Shown: positions 17,022 to 25,086 of the stretch, in pieces
How positions within the stretch are numbered: position 1 is the first letter of the stretch
Layout of the letters: every line of letters starts with the position of its first letter
Assembly: GCA_023382595.1 (NCBI GenBank)
Contig: JAHDWB010000001.1
Location: forward strand, 1,612,001 to 1,676,000
Direction: 5' to 3'
DNA: 64,000 nucleotides
Source of the DNA: Anaerolineales bacterium
GTDB lineage: Bacteria; Chloroflexota; Anaerolineae; Anaerolineales; Villigracilaceae
Translations under genes and position numbers: made by a program
The notes under the pieces: model-generated
What the model saw: the letters and a program-made list of their open reading frames with translations, nothing else
The model's database searches: none
Told to the model about the DNA's origin: nothing

Positions 17022-17314
17022 TCATGAACTTTCTCAAAAAACTTTTTTCCCCTCCCGCCAAACCTGAAAAACGCTACTACGTCTTCACGGTCAAATGCCT
17101 GCGCTGCGGTGAATTGATCGAAGGGCGCGTGGATTTGGACAACGATCCCAGCGTGGAATATGAAGAAGGCGGCGACGTGTACTACGCCCGCAAGATGTTG
17201 ATCGGTGAGAGCCGATGCTTCCAGCGTATCGAAGCCACCTTCAAATTCACGCCTGCGCGCACGTTGATCGAGCGTCAGGTCACCGGCGGGGAGTTCGTTT
17301 CACAAACCGAATAA
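17018..17314 (+). CDS. Small CxxC protein, function unknown
   Basis: This 98-residue soluble protein has a basic N-terminus and a CLRCGE motif (about residues 28-33). A third cysteine lies near 67 (ESRCFQR). The pattern resembles a half zinc ribbon; with only three cysteines, metal binding would need a dimer or a non-Cys ligand. The start ATG overlaps the previous stop, and an in-frame ATG two codons later is an alternative start. It is coupled to both neighbours in the surE operon. I do not recognise the family. Confidence 0.65.
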   Translation: MIMNFLKKLFSPPAKPEKRYYVFTVKCLRCGELIEGRVDLDNDPSVEYEEGGDVYYARKMLIGESRCFQRIEATFKFTPARTLIERQVTGGEFVSQTE

Positions 17315-18837
17315 TGCGCCGCATTCAATACGTCGTCCTCACACTGCTCGCCGCCTTCCTAATCGTTCAGGCGGCTTATTCCCTGCAATGGACTCCCACG
17401 CACGACGCCGCGCCGCTGCTGTACGAAGTTTTCCTCATGCAGGGCGGCGCCATGCCCTACCGCGACATCTTCGACTTTCAAATGCCGGGCGCGTACGCCG
17501 CTTACTATCTGCTCGGCATCGTCAGCAACTTTGGTCCGCTTCGCCTGCGCATCCTCGATCTGCTGATTCTCGCCGCGCTCATCACCATCACCTATTTTGC
17601 AATTCAACGCTGCGGGAAGCTTCCCGCGATTGCTGCGGGTGTGCTCTTCGGGTTGAAATACCTTCAAGGCGGTCCGTCCCTTGCGCTTCAACGCGAATAT
17701 CTCCTGCTCATTTTCATCGCGCTTGCCCTGTTGATCGGGATACGTCGTGACTATCTGACTCTCAAACATCGTCTCACGCTCGGGCTTTTATTCGGTCTAT
17801 CGGCAGTCATCAAGCCCCACGCCGCGCTCGGACTCCTGCCCTTTCTGCTCTTTGACATTGCAGACCTTCGTCAACGCCCGGGCGTTTCCCTTCAATCGCT
17901 TATCAAGGAAAGCCTCCTTCCAATGGGATTTGGTTTCCTCATTCCTATTTCGCTCGCCGCCCTCTGGCTCCTATTCACCAATTCGCTATTACCTTTCCTT
18001 GATATTGCCGCAAACTACTGGGGCTTGTACTCGCAGATCAACGGGCGCATGGAAGTCACCTCCGGCATGGAACGCTGGCTCTTCATCCTCGCCCAACTCC
18101 CACACTTCGGCGGATACGCGCTCTGGTTGATTCCCGCAGGCTTGGGAGTTTATCTCAATCGAGATCGCCAAACCTATCTTCTTGCCGCCCTCGCGCTCTG
18201 TTACGCCATCTACCCCGCTTTGTCAGGTCAATTCTTCCCATATCACTACATTCCATTCATCTATTTCATAATTTTGCTGGCGTCGCTAACACTCTCATCT
18301 TTCCGCTCCCCACTTCCCACTTTCCACTTTCCACAACCTTCTTTTCTCTTTCATCTTTCGTCTCTCCTCTTACTTATTACCATCATCCTCACCATCCGCC
18401 CCTCCACCGCCTTCCTGCGCCAAATCGAAGGCAAACCTATCACCACCTCCACGGACCGCGCAGGTGACATCGCCCGCTTTCTTGAACGGAATCTCGAACC
18501 CGGCGATACCGTCCAGCCGTTGGATTGGACGGGCGGCTCCTTGCTCGCCATGCTCCAAACCCGTACACCGATAGCCACACCATATGTGTTCGATTTCTAT
18601 TTCTATCATCATGTCTCCGAGCCCTACATTCAATCCCTCCGCGCGGACTTCATGACTCAATTGCAGAAAGCCGATCCGCGTTTCATCATCGAGGTCACCG
18701 CCATAGACAAACCCTGGGTCACCGGCGAAGATACTTCACGGGACTTCCCTGAACTGCGTGCATTTCTGGATGAGCGTTATTCCATTACAATGGAACGCGA
18801 CGATTACATCATCTACGAATTAGACGATGGACGATAG
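17314..18837 (+). CDS. GT-C-like polytopic membrane protein, putative glycosyltransferase
   Basis: The ATG overlaps the previous stop by one base (TAATG), which fixes the start. The 507-residue protein has a first span at 5-23, an acidic motif just after it (THDAAPLLYE, Asp31) and RDIFDFQMPGAYAAYYL in the first external loop. About ten further spans follow, then a soluble C-terminal domain of roughly 140 residues. This is the layout of GT-C enzymes (GT39/GT83) that take sugars from polyprenyl-phosphate donors on the outer membrane face. Exact donor and acceptor are unknown. A short pyrimidine-rich stretch near 18300-18360 encodes an interspan loop. Confidence 0.7.
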   Translation: MRRIQYVVLTLLAAFLIVQAAYSLQWTPTHDAAPLLYEVFLMQGGAMPYRDIFDFQMPGAYAAYYLLGIVSNFGPLRLRILDLLILAALITITYFAIQRCGKLPAIAAGVLFGLKYLQGGPSLALQREYLLLIFIALALLIGIRRDYLTLKHRLTLGLLFGLSAVIKPHAALGLLPFLLFDIADLRQRPGVSLQSLIKESLLPMGFGFLIPISLAALWLLFTNSLLPFLDIAANYWGLYSQINGRMEVTSGMERWLFILAQLPHFGGYALWLIPAGLGVYLNRDRQTYLLAALALCYAIYPALSGQFFPYHYIPFIYFIILLASLTLSSFRSPLPTFHFPQPSFLFHLSSLLLLITIILTIRPSTAFLRQIEGKPITTSTDRAGDIARFLERNLEPGDTVQPLDWTGGSLLAMLQTRTPIATPYVFDFYFYHHVSEPYIQSLRADFMTQLQKADPRFIIEVTAIDKPWVTGEDTSRDFPELRAFLDERYSITMERDDYIIYELDDGR

Positions 18838-18875
18838 ATCACAGACCGTATCCGTCCATCGTCCACCGTCCGACA

Positions 18876-20378
18876 ATGAAACGCCTCTCCATCATCTATC
18901 TCACCATCCCCTTTTTTCTCTTCCTTTTTGGCTGGGTGCGGTTATCCGTCGCGCTGCCCCTTGCAATCATCTTGCTCTTCGCTCTTTACAAACTGCTATC
19001 TGAAAAGAACGAGACACCTTTTCTGTTTACTCTTTCTCCTAAAAACTGGTCACTGTCCACTGTTTATTGGTTACTGGCAACTACCCTCTGGCTCCTGCTC
19101 TCCGGCATCGGCGGCTACGCTTTCCAAAACTGGGACCATCACTGGCGCAACGCTGTCTTCCGCGACCTGATTTTCTTTGACCATCCCATCTACTACACCC
19201 ACCCCGAACGCGGACCGATCAACATGCTGGTCTATTACGTCGGCTACTGGCTCCCCGCCGCGTGGATCGGCAAACTCCTTGGCTGGGGTTTCGCAAACTT
19301 CGCGCTCTTCATTTGGACGCTCATCGGCTTGCTGCTTGTTACTCATCACCTTGGAAATTTCTTCAAAACCTCCAACCTCAAAGCGGCACTACTCATCATT
19401 TTCTTCAGCGGACTCGACTTCCTCGGCACGCTTTTCTTTCCGCAGGACTATCCGACTATTATTCCGCCCATCACTCATCTCGAAACTTGGGCTGGGAATT
19501 TGCAATACTCATCGTTCACGACACAATTGTTCTGGGTGTTCAATCAGGCGGTTCCGGCATGGTTGATATTTTCTGTCATTGCGAGTCTTGCAGATGCGAA
19601 GCAATCTAACACACGAAATGAACTCATCCTCCTCTGGTCGCTCTGCTTCTTCTTCGCTCCCCTCGCCTCGCTGGGACTGCTCCCTTACATCCTGATTGAA
19701 TTTGCCAGGCAAACTGACCTTAAGTCACCCTTCAAGCACCTCCGCTGGGAAAAGATCCTCGCCGCCATTATCATCTTTCTTCTTTCCGCTTTCTTCTTTA
19801 CATCCAACACCGCCGCCCAATCCCGCGGACTGCAATCCATTCCTCCCGATAAATTCATCGCCTTCTTTCTGCTCGAAGGCGGAATTCTCTGGCTGATCCT
19901 CGCCCCCTCCAAATACCGTGATCCGCGCTGGATGGTCACAGGCATTCTCCTCGCCATCATTCCCTTTGTCCAACTCGGCAGTGACCGTGACTTCGTCATG
20001 CGTGCCTCTATTGCCCCGCTTTTCTATCTTATGCTGATGACCGGCGAAACGATCTTCAATAAAACCACATCGCGTTTGTTACTTACTACTTGTTACTTAT
20101 TACTCCTAATCGGCGCTCTCACTCCTCTCTACGAAATCAACCGCTCCATCTATCGGACGTATGAGTATTACTTTGTTTTGGATGACAGCCAAAAGGCACA
20201 ACCCATCGAAGAGCCTGTCATCCGCCTCCCGCCGCCGGGCGTGCCTGAGTACGAACATCCCAACTCACTCATCGCGGACGGTGTCCCCACCCTGAAATTT
20301 ATGGAAGATCAACTCTCACGGAATTTCGTTGCCAACGTCCGTCAGACATTCTTCTACAGATATCTTGCGAAAAGATAA
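18876..20378 (+). CDS. Polytopic membrane protein carrying an in-frame dispersed repeat
   Basis: This 500-residue protein has about ten or eleven membrane spans. An external loop after span 3 contains NWDHHWRNAVFRDL (Asp87, His88, His89), and HPERGPINMLVYYVGYW follows. This may be a GT-C-like acidic motif, but the family is not one I can name. The C-terminal 90 residues are soluble and proline-rich. Codons 234-244 (VIASLADAKQS) are encoded by a copy of a palindromic repeat half-unit also seen at 36515-36547. It lies 38 bases after the previous gene, with no ribosome binding site better than weak. Confidence 0.65.
   Translation: MKRLSIIYLTIPFFLFLFGWVRLSVALPLAIILLFALYKLLSEKNETPFLFTLSPKNWSLSTVYWLLATTLWLLLSGIGGYAFQNWDHHWRNAVFRDLIFFDHPIYYTHPERGPINMLVYYVGYWLPAAWIGKLLGWGFANFALFIWTLIGLLLVTHHLGNFFKTSNLKAALLIIFFSGLDFLGTLFFPQDYPTIIPPITHLETWAGNLQYSSFTTQLFWVFNQAVPAWLIFSVIASLADAKQSNTRNELILLWSLCFFFAPLASLGLLPYILIEFARQTDLKSPFKHLRWEKILAAIIIFLLSAFFFTSNTAAQSRGLQSIPPDKFIAFFLLEGGILWLILAPSKYRDPRWMVTGILLAIIPFVQLGSDRDFVMRASIAPLFYLMLMTGETIFNKTTSRLLLTTCYLLLLIGALTPLYEINRSIYRTYEYYFVLDDSQKAQPIEEPVIRLPPPGVPEYEHPNSLIADGVPTLKFMEDQLSRNFVANVRQTFFYRYLAKR
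19575..19607 (+). repeat. Half-unit of a dispersed palindromic repeat inside a coding region
   Basis: GTCATTGCGAG, 11 variable bases, then CGAAGCAATCT: exactly the arms and spacing of the right half of the repeat at 36435-36547 (reverse complement). It is in frame with the host gene and adds 11 codons without a stop. Confidence 0.75.
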
Positions 20379-20401
20379 TCGGTTTAACGAAAGGAATTCC
20401 C

Positions 20402-20788
20402 ATGCCATCCTATTCCTCTCCCCCCAATCAGCAAGCGTTTTATGAACAAGTCTGGAATCTCGTCCGCCAGATCCCACGCGGAAAAGTAGCCACTTATGGA
20501 CAGATCGCCAAAATGATTCCCCCGCCCAATAGCGTGGATATTGAAGCCTACGCCGCATTTGCTCCGCGTTGGGTGGGCGGCGCGATGGCAAACTGCCCCG
20601 ACGATGTGCCCTGGCAGCGCGTCATTAACTCGCAGGGCAAGATCAGTGAACGCCCCGGGGCGGAGAGACAGCGTCAATTGTTGGAGCAGGAAGGGGTGGA
20701 GTTCGATGCGAAGGATCGCGTTGATTTGAAGAAATATGGGTGGAAGGGTTTATCCAGTGATGAGGTCGAACAGCCAACACTTTTCTAG
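20402..20788 (+). CDS. Alkyltransferase-like protein (MGMT family, catalytic Cys replaced by Trp)
   Basis: This 128-residue protein has the MGMT DNA-binding domain: YEQVWNLVRQIPRGKVATYG (14-33) and VGGAMANCP (58-66). The active-site PCHRV is PWQRV here (Trp71 in place of Cys), which defines alkyltransferase-like proteins. These bind O6-alkylguanine and hand it to nucleotide excision repair instead of removing the alkyl group. AAAGGA lies six bases before the ATG. Its stop overlaps the convergent holA stop by four bases. Confidence 0.88.
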   Translation: MPSYSSPPNQQAFYEQVWNLVRQIPRGKVATYGQIAKMIPPPNSVDIEAYAAFAPRWVGGAMANCPDDVPWQRVINSQGKISERPGAERQRQLLEQEGVEFDAKDRVDLKKYGWKGLSSDEVEQPTLF

Positions 20789-21756
20789 CGCGCCAGTTCC
20801 ACCACCAGCGTATCCAGAGCCAGGTCCAGTGTGACTTGGCTCGTTTTGACTTGCTCATCGATGTTTAATAACTGACGATAAATGCTTTCAAGCGACTCCA
20901 TCGTGAAACGCCCCGCCTGCCCGGTGGTCTTCTCCGCCACGAATGGATGCACACCCAGCGCGCGTGCCACATCGTCTTTGTTTCCCCGTCCATCCAAAAT
21001 TTCACGCGCCTGGATCAACAAACGAAATTGACGCACGACCATGCCCCACAGCGAAAATGCATCTTCATTCTCCAACAAACGATGCAATAATTTCTGCGCC
21101 GTTTTGGCATTGCCTTGCGACAAGGCATCGACGAAATCGAACACGCTTTGCTGGGATGTGACGATACAAACCGCCTCCACATCGGACCCGCGAACGGATC
21201 GCTCCCAGTTGACATATGCCAACAGTTTGGCGATTTCCATCCCCGCCTGACGGGTATCCACGCCCGTCATTTCAGCGAGACGTGCCGCCGCGGGCGGTTC
21301 GATATTCCCGCCTTGATTTTTCGCTTCGTTGACGATCCAGCCGGGCATATCGCGCTGTTGCGGCAGGAAAAATCCCTGCGACTTGACCTGCGGTTTTTTC
21401 TTATCCGCCCACTTCACCAGCCAATGTTTATCGGCTTCCTTCGGTTTTTCCACCGTATCGAACAAAATGACCTTTGCCGTATCGGGCGCTTTCTCTAAAA
21501 ATTCCAGGAATTTTTTGCGGGCGGCTGGATTATTATATTTTGCAGAAGGATAAGCGATGAAAACCAGTCTCTTCGGCGCGAGGAACGGCATGGCGTTGAC
21601 CGCGTTGTTGAGGTCGTTCTCACTCATCGTGCGCGCTTCGAGACGGGTCATGTTCATGTCCGCTGTGGTGGAGTCGCTAAACTCGGACTCGAAGTCCTTG
21701 AGTTTGCGCGCAATGGCGAATTCATCGTTGCCGTAGAGGAGGAAGATGGTGGGCAT
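20785..21756 (-). CDS. holA: DNA polymerase III subunit delta
   Basis: This 323-residue clamp-loader subunit opens the sliding clamp in the replisome. The start IFLLYGNDEFAIARKL is typical of HolA, and the three-domain length matches. The C-terminal collar region contains LGVHPFVAEKTTGQAGRF, a conserved HolA pattern. No Shine-Dalgarno is evident. A 12-base palindrome ACGATATATCGT (21768-21779) lies just upstream of the start and may hold its promoter. It follows the DUF6391 gene by 27 bases on the same strand. Confidence 0.92.
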   Translation of the reverse strand: MPTIFLLYGNDEFAIARKLKDFESEFSDSTTADMNMTRLEARTMSENDLNNAVNAMPFLAPKRLVFIAYPSAKYNNPAARKKFLEFLEKAPDTAKVILFDTVEKPKEADKHWLVKWADKKKPQVKSQGFFLPQQRDMPGWIVNEAKNQGGNIEPPAAARLAEMTGVDTRQAGMEIAKLLAYVNWERSVRGSDVEAVCIVTSQQSVFDFVDALSQGNAKTAQKLLHRLLENEDAFSLWGMVVRQFRLLIQAREILDGRGNKDDVARALGVHPFVAEKTTGQAGRFTMESLESIYRQLLNIDEQVKTSQVTLDLALDTLVVELAR

Positions 21757-21783
21757 GGTGTTGGGGTACGATATATCGTGCCA

Positions 21784-22269
21784 TTACTTGGTGATCACCC
21801 GATGAACACCCTTGCGGACGGGCACAATATCCACGATCTGCATGGAACCCAAATTCGCTTCGGTGGTGACGTGTTTCTGGAGCCATGGTCCAAGCGGTTT
21901 GCTCAGGCTGAATCCGACGATGGCAAATGTCAATGCGAAGGGGATGAGCAGGAATCGCCAGAGAGTGGACCGGGTCGCGCGAAGCGGCGCCCAGGCAAAG
22001 GTCGCGGAGAGAAGCGCGGTGGTCGCGAGGTTGGTCCCACAGCCGGGATGGATGGCAAGTTCGCTTTCGCCGGAATTAAGTCGCGTGTGCGCTTCCGTGA
22101 CGGATTCCCAAACCTGTTGGGTGGTCAGGTCGCCGAGCAGGAAGAAGCCGGTGGGATTGGAATGTCCCGCCATGCGTTTGCCGGGATGCCTGCGCGCGAG
22201 CAGGTGAATGGTGGCATGTTCAAGCGCGTGGTTGCGCCGCGTTTCGAGAATGAGGGGAAAGTTGAGCAT
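21784..22269 (-). CDS. DUF6391-family membrane protein
   Basis: This 161-residue protein carries the conserved N-terminal motif RRNHALEHATIHLL and GHSNPTGFFLLGDL, then ELAIHPGCGTNLATT, all typical of DUF6391. Two hydrophobic segments (about 84-100 and 106-125) suggest membrane insertion. The function is unknown; the HALEHA stretch could bind metal. A TATAAT box six bases before the ATG implies a leaderless transcript of its own, even though the dus gene ends only 14 bases upstream. Confidence 0.75.
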   Translation of the reverse strand: MLNFPLILETRRNHALEHATIHLLARRHPGKRMAGHSNPTGFFLLGDLTTQQVWESVTEAHTRLNSGESELAIHPGCGTNLATTALLSATFAWAPLRATRSTLWRFLLIPFALTFAIVGFSLSKPLGPWLQKHVTTEANLGSMQIVDIVPVRKGVHRVITK

Positions 22270-22275
22270 GGGGTG

Positions 22276-22281
22276 ATTATA
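22276..22281 (-). promoter_or_regulatory. -10 box implying leaderless start of the DUF6391 gene
   Basis: TATAAT (22281-22276 on the minus strand) is six bases from the ATG at 22269. The string TATAATCACCCCATG is identical to that of the thioesterase gene at 31282. Confidence 0.6.
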
Positions 22282-22283
22282 CG

Positions 22284-23255
22284 TTAGGCTTGCATGATGG
22301 GCGAGTCGTAGATTCTTTCGAGCAGTTCCAGGAACTCGGCTGATGGACGCGATTTGAGAATCTCCTTGCGCTCGTCACGGGTGAGGTGCTGCATCATCAC
22401 GTATTGGACGGCGTTCTTGCGGAACAAACGTTGACCGTCCTCTTCGCCGTAGAATTCAACGCAGCGCTCAAGGTGTTTACGGATGGTCTGCTTCAGCGCA
22501 TCTGGCGGGACCTGATCGCGGTCGAGGCGTGAAAATATCCACGGGTTGGGGATTGCGCCGCGCCCGATCATGACGGCATCCACACCCGTGTGATTTTTCA
22601 TGCGGTCGATATCTGCGACGGTTTTTACATCGCCGCTGCCGATGACGGGAATCTTGACCAGCGATTTCACTTCGGCGATCGCATCCCAATCGGCGCTGCC
22701 CGCGTAGCGTTGTTCCTTTGTCCGCCCATGCACAGCGACCAGCGAGCCGCCTTCCTCTTCGACGATGCGGGCGATGAGTTTGTAATTTTTATTTTTATCC
22801 CAGCCGAGACGGATCTTTCCGGTCACCGGCACGCGCAGATGTTTGACCAGTTTGCGGAACGTGCGCGCGATGCGCAGCGGAGAGGGCATCATGCCGACGC
22901 CCGCGCCACGGTCCGCGATGGTTTTGGCGGGACAGCCCATGTTCAGGTCAATGATGTCGGGATTGAGTTCCTGGATTTTCAACGCGGCTTGCAGGATGAG
23001 ATCCGAATCCTCGCCGTATATTTGGAATGTGATGGGGCGTTCGGCTTCCTTGAAGAACAGACGTTTGGCAGGTTCTTTCGAACGGCTGAGGATCTTCTCC
23101 ACTTTGACGAATTCGGTGTAACTCATTGCCGAGCCGAGTTCGCGGCAGATCGAGCGGAAGGGCCAGTCGGAATACCCGTCCATCGGCGCGAGGATGGTAT
23201 CGCCGTGGATGGGGATGTCGCGGATAAAGAAATTGGGTGTCTTGCCTTCGTTCAT
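22284..23255 (-). CDS. tRNA-dihydrouridine synthase
   Basis: This 323-residue FMN enzyme reduces uridines in tRNA with NADPH. Visible are the N-terminal ILAPMDGYSDWPFR, FQIYGEDSDL, the catalytic Cys108 in NMGCPAKTIADRG, VTGKIRLGWD, HGRTKEQRYAG and IGRGAIPNPW. The start at 23255 (MNEGKTPNF) is chosen because the next in-frame ATG upstream (23297) lies inside the msrA terminator hairpin. A TGTTATACT extended -10 ends seven bases before the chosen ATG, suggesting a leaderless message. Confidence 0.93.
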   Translation of the reverse strand: MNEGKTPNFFIRDIPIHGDTILAPMDGYSDWPFRSICRELGSAMSYTEFVKVEKILSRSKEPAKRLFFKEAERPITFQIYGEDSDLILQAALKIQELNPDIIDLNMGCPAKTIADRGAGVGMMPSPLRIARTFRKLVKHLRVPVTGKIRLGWDKNKNYKLIARIVEEEGGSLVAVHGRTKEQRYAGSADWDAIAEVKSLVKIPVIGSGDVKTVADIDRMKNHTGVDAVMIGRGAIPNPWIFSRLDRDQVPPDALKQTIRKHLERCVEFYGEEDGQRLFRKNAVQYVMMQHLTRDERKEILKSRPSAEFLELLERIYDSPIMQA

Positions 23256-23262
23256 GATGAAA

Positions 23263-23271
23263 AGTATAACA
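23263..23271 (-). promoter_or_regulatory. Extended -10 box implying leaderless start of the dus gene
   Basis: On the minus strand, TGTTATACT ends at 23263, seven bases from the ATG at 23255. No ribosome binding site precedes the ATG. Confidence 0.6.
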
Positions 23272-23279
23272 AAGAATAA

Positions 23280-23308
23280 GACTCTCAAGGTCTTCATGAC
23301 CTTGAGAG
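23280..23308 (-). terminator. Terminator of msrA
   Basis: GACTCTCAAGGTC and GACCTTGAGAGTC pair perfectly around a short loop. On the minus strand TTATTCTTTG follows the stem. Its position decides the start of the downstream dus gene. Confidence 0.8.
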
Positions 23309-23321
23309 TCTGTTGTTTTAT

Positions 23322-23873
23322 TTACGCCGACTGTTTTTTCCACAACTCCAAAAAGTGCTTGCGGAACTTGCTGACCTTCGGTGCGACGACCGCCATGCAA
23401 TACGGCTGGTAAGGGTTCTTCGCGAAATATTCCTGATGATAATCTTCGGCGATGTAGAAATCCTTGAGCGGTTCGACCTCAGTGACAATGGCTTGGTCCC
23501 AGACCTTTTGCGCCTCCAACTCACGAATAACCTGCTCCGCCTCCCGTTTCTGATCCTCGCTGTGATAGTAGATTCCCGAACGGTATTGCGTGCCCACGTC
23601 CGCACCCTGGCGGTTGAGCGTAGTCGGGTCATGGATCGTGAAGAAGATGTTGAGCAGGTCGCGGAGGGTGATGACCGACGGGTCGAATTTGATCTGAACC
23701 ACCTCGGCGTGCCCCGTGTCGCCGTTGCAGACGGCGCGATAGGTCGGGTTGGGGACATGTCCATTGGCATAGCCTGAATCCACAGAAAGGACGCCCTTCA
23801 CTTCGTCATACACGGCTTCAAGACACCAGAAACAGCCTCCAGCCAGCGTGATGGTCTCATAATTTGTGCTCAT
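23322..23873 (-). CDS. msrA: Peptide methionine-S-sulfoxide reductase MsrA
   Basis: This 183-residue cytoplasmic enzyme repairs oxidised methionine (S-epimer). The active site is [11 protein letters not shown] with Cys14 as nucleophile, followed by [32 protein letters not shown] lies eight bases before the ATG. It is a single-gene unit with a clear terminator. The recycling Cys is likely Cys17 or one downstream, which I did not resolve. Confidence 0.95.
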   Translation of the reverse strand: MSTNYETITLAGGCFWCLEAVYDEVKGVLSVDSGYANGHVPNPTYRAVCNGDTGHAEVVQIKFDPSVITLRDLLNIFFTIHDPTTLNRQGADVGTQYRSGIYYHSEDQKREAEQVIRELEAQKVWDQAIVTEVEPLKDFYIAEDYHQEYFAKNPYQPYCMAVVAPKVSKFRKHFLELWKKQSA

Positions 23874-23947
23874 GATAAATTCTCCTTTTCTAAAAATCAG
23901 ATGCGGCGTGATGGAAAAATATCCTTAATGGGTGGTGATAGTTTAAC

Positions 23948-23972
23948 AAAAAAAGACCGCCTCGCGGCGATC
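23948..23972 (-). terminator. Terminator of the TPR membrane protein
   Basis: On the minus strand, GATCGCC and GGCGGTC pair (one G-U) around a GCGA tetraloop and are followed by seven T. Confidence 0.85.
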
Positions 23973-23981
23973 TTCGGGCTG

Positions 23982-25043
23982 TTACCTCATTCCTGAGATG
24001 GTGATCAACCCGTTGGTTACATTGACATTCATCAGTTCCAAACCCGGCAAGTGCCCGTTGATCTTATCTGTCAGAGATTGGTTCAACCAGGATTCGACCT
24101 GCGCTGTCAACAAGCTGGGGATGGTCTGTTGACCGATCTGGATGGATTCGATCTTGAAGCGGGGATGTTTGTTCCCGTCAATACTAATCGTGCCGATGAT
24201 AAGAGCGGAGGTCGATGTATCATTTCCCGTCACAACACCCCAGACCTGTATTTTCCCGTTCCGCAAATAAACTTGTACATCATCCAATGGCAAGTCGGGA
24301 TTGTTTTGCATTCCCATTGCCAGCCAGGAGGTGACCTGCTGTTCCGTGATCGTGATGGATGACAACGATCCGGATTGCGGCAGGGCGTTCTCCAGCAGGG
24401 ATTTTGCCTCCAAGCCAGCCTTTTCAGAGACCATGATCTCGGCGCCCGGACGCTCCGGCGCGCCTTCCATGCCGTTCTTTGAACTCTCCACTGCAAAACC
24501 GATCAACGCATCCACTAGGGGGGCATACTGGGGATAATTCATGCCCACTTGGGCGCGGGTCTGCGGCGCGACATCGCCTGCAAATGCCGAATCGCTGTAC
24601 AAATCGGGCGTGGAAATTGCCAGTATCTGTGCCATCTTCGATTCGGGATTGTTGCGCGCCACAACGAGCGTGGTCGTGCCGAAAAGAATTGCCACAACCA
24701 GCACTGACAGCGCCGCACGCAGTGCTTTTTTGTAAGGGTTTGGCTTTGGCTGCCAAAGGTCGGTATTGGAATTGCCGTTGCCGGATCTCGGCAGGGTGGG
24801 GTTGGTGGATCGTACGCGGGAAATCCCGATCCTGGCTTCGTTATTGCCCGGATTGATCTTGAGCGTGCGTTCGTAGCATTTAATCCTGCCCTGTTTATCT
24901 TCTACGATGCGCGCCATGAGCATCCATGCGGCTTCATCGTCCGGGTGGGCGGAGAGGTATTCGGTCAAATACTTTTTTGCCAGTCCGCGGTTTCCGCGCT
25001 GGAAGGTGTAATCGGCTTGCTTGAAAAGTTCTTGTTTTGTCAT
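23982..25043 (-). CDS. TPR-containing single-span membrane protein, function unknown
   Basis: This 353-residue protein has two TPR-like repeats at the N-terminus (ADYTFQRGNRGLAKKYLTEY and AAWMLMARIVEDKQGRIKCY, about 10-75). A linker, one membrane span (about 107-130) and an extracytoplasmic domain of about 220 residues follow. The outer domain contains ITEQQVTSWLAMGMQNNPDLP and repeated beta-rich segments resembling lipid-binding LapB/DUF2993-like folds, which is only an impression. It is followed by clpC's leading edge on the same strand, separated by a perfect palindrome. Confidence 0.65.
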   Translation of the reverse strand: MTKQELFKQADYTFQRGNRGLAKKYLTEYLSAHPDDEAAWMLMARIVEDKQGRIKCYERTLKINPGNNEARIGISRVRSTNPTLPRSGNGNSNTDLWQPKPNPYKKALRAALSVLVVAILFGTTTLVVARNNPESKMAQILAISTPDLYSDSAFAGDVAPQTRAQVGMNYPQYAPLVDALIGFAVESSKNGMEGAPERPGAEIMVSEKAGLEAKSLLENALPQSGSLSSITITEQQVTSWLAMGMQNNPDLPLDDVQVYLRNGKIQVWGVVTGNDTSTSALIIGTISIDGNKHPRFKIESIQIGQQTIPSLLTAQVESWLNQSLTDKINGHLPGLELMNVNVTNGLITISGMR

Positions 25044-25050
25044 GTTAATT

Positions 25051-25078
25051 GCAGGGGCGACGCATGCGTCGCCCCTGC
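25051..25078. repeat. Perfect 28-base palindrome (hairpin element)
   Basis: Each half reads GCAGGGGCGACGCA; the two halves are exact reverse complements with no spacer. It lies between the TPR gene start and the clpC stop codon, both on the minus strand, and could end the clpC transcript. There is no T-run, so a REP-like dispersed element is equally likely. Confidence 0.7.
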
Positions 25079-25086
25079 GTGATTAT

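Noticed and set aside
17215-17313. A longer N-terminus for the GT-C-like gene starting at 17215
   Set aside because: It would overlap the coding region of the CxxC protein by 100 bases. The ATG at 17314 overlaps the upstream stop by one base and begins a typical first membrane span.
18301-18375. A pyrimidine-rich, low-complexity stretch inside the GT-C-like gene at 17314
   Set aside because: It stays in frame and encodes a Ser/Pro/Phe-rich loop and a hydrophobic span. No regular repeat unit is visible.
23256-23297. A 14-codon N-terminal extension of the dihydrouridine synthase (hydrophobic, signal-like)
   Set aside because: Its ATG lies inside the msrA terminator hairpin, and the promoter is downstream of it, so the hydrophobic stretch is non-coding.
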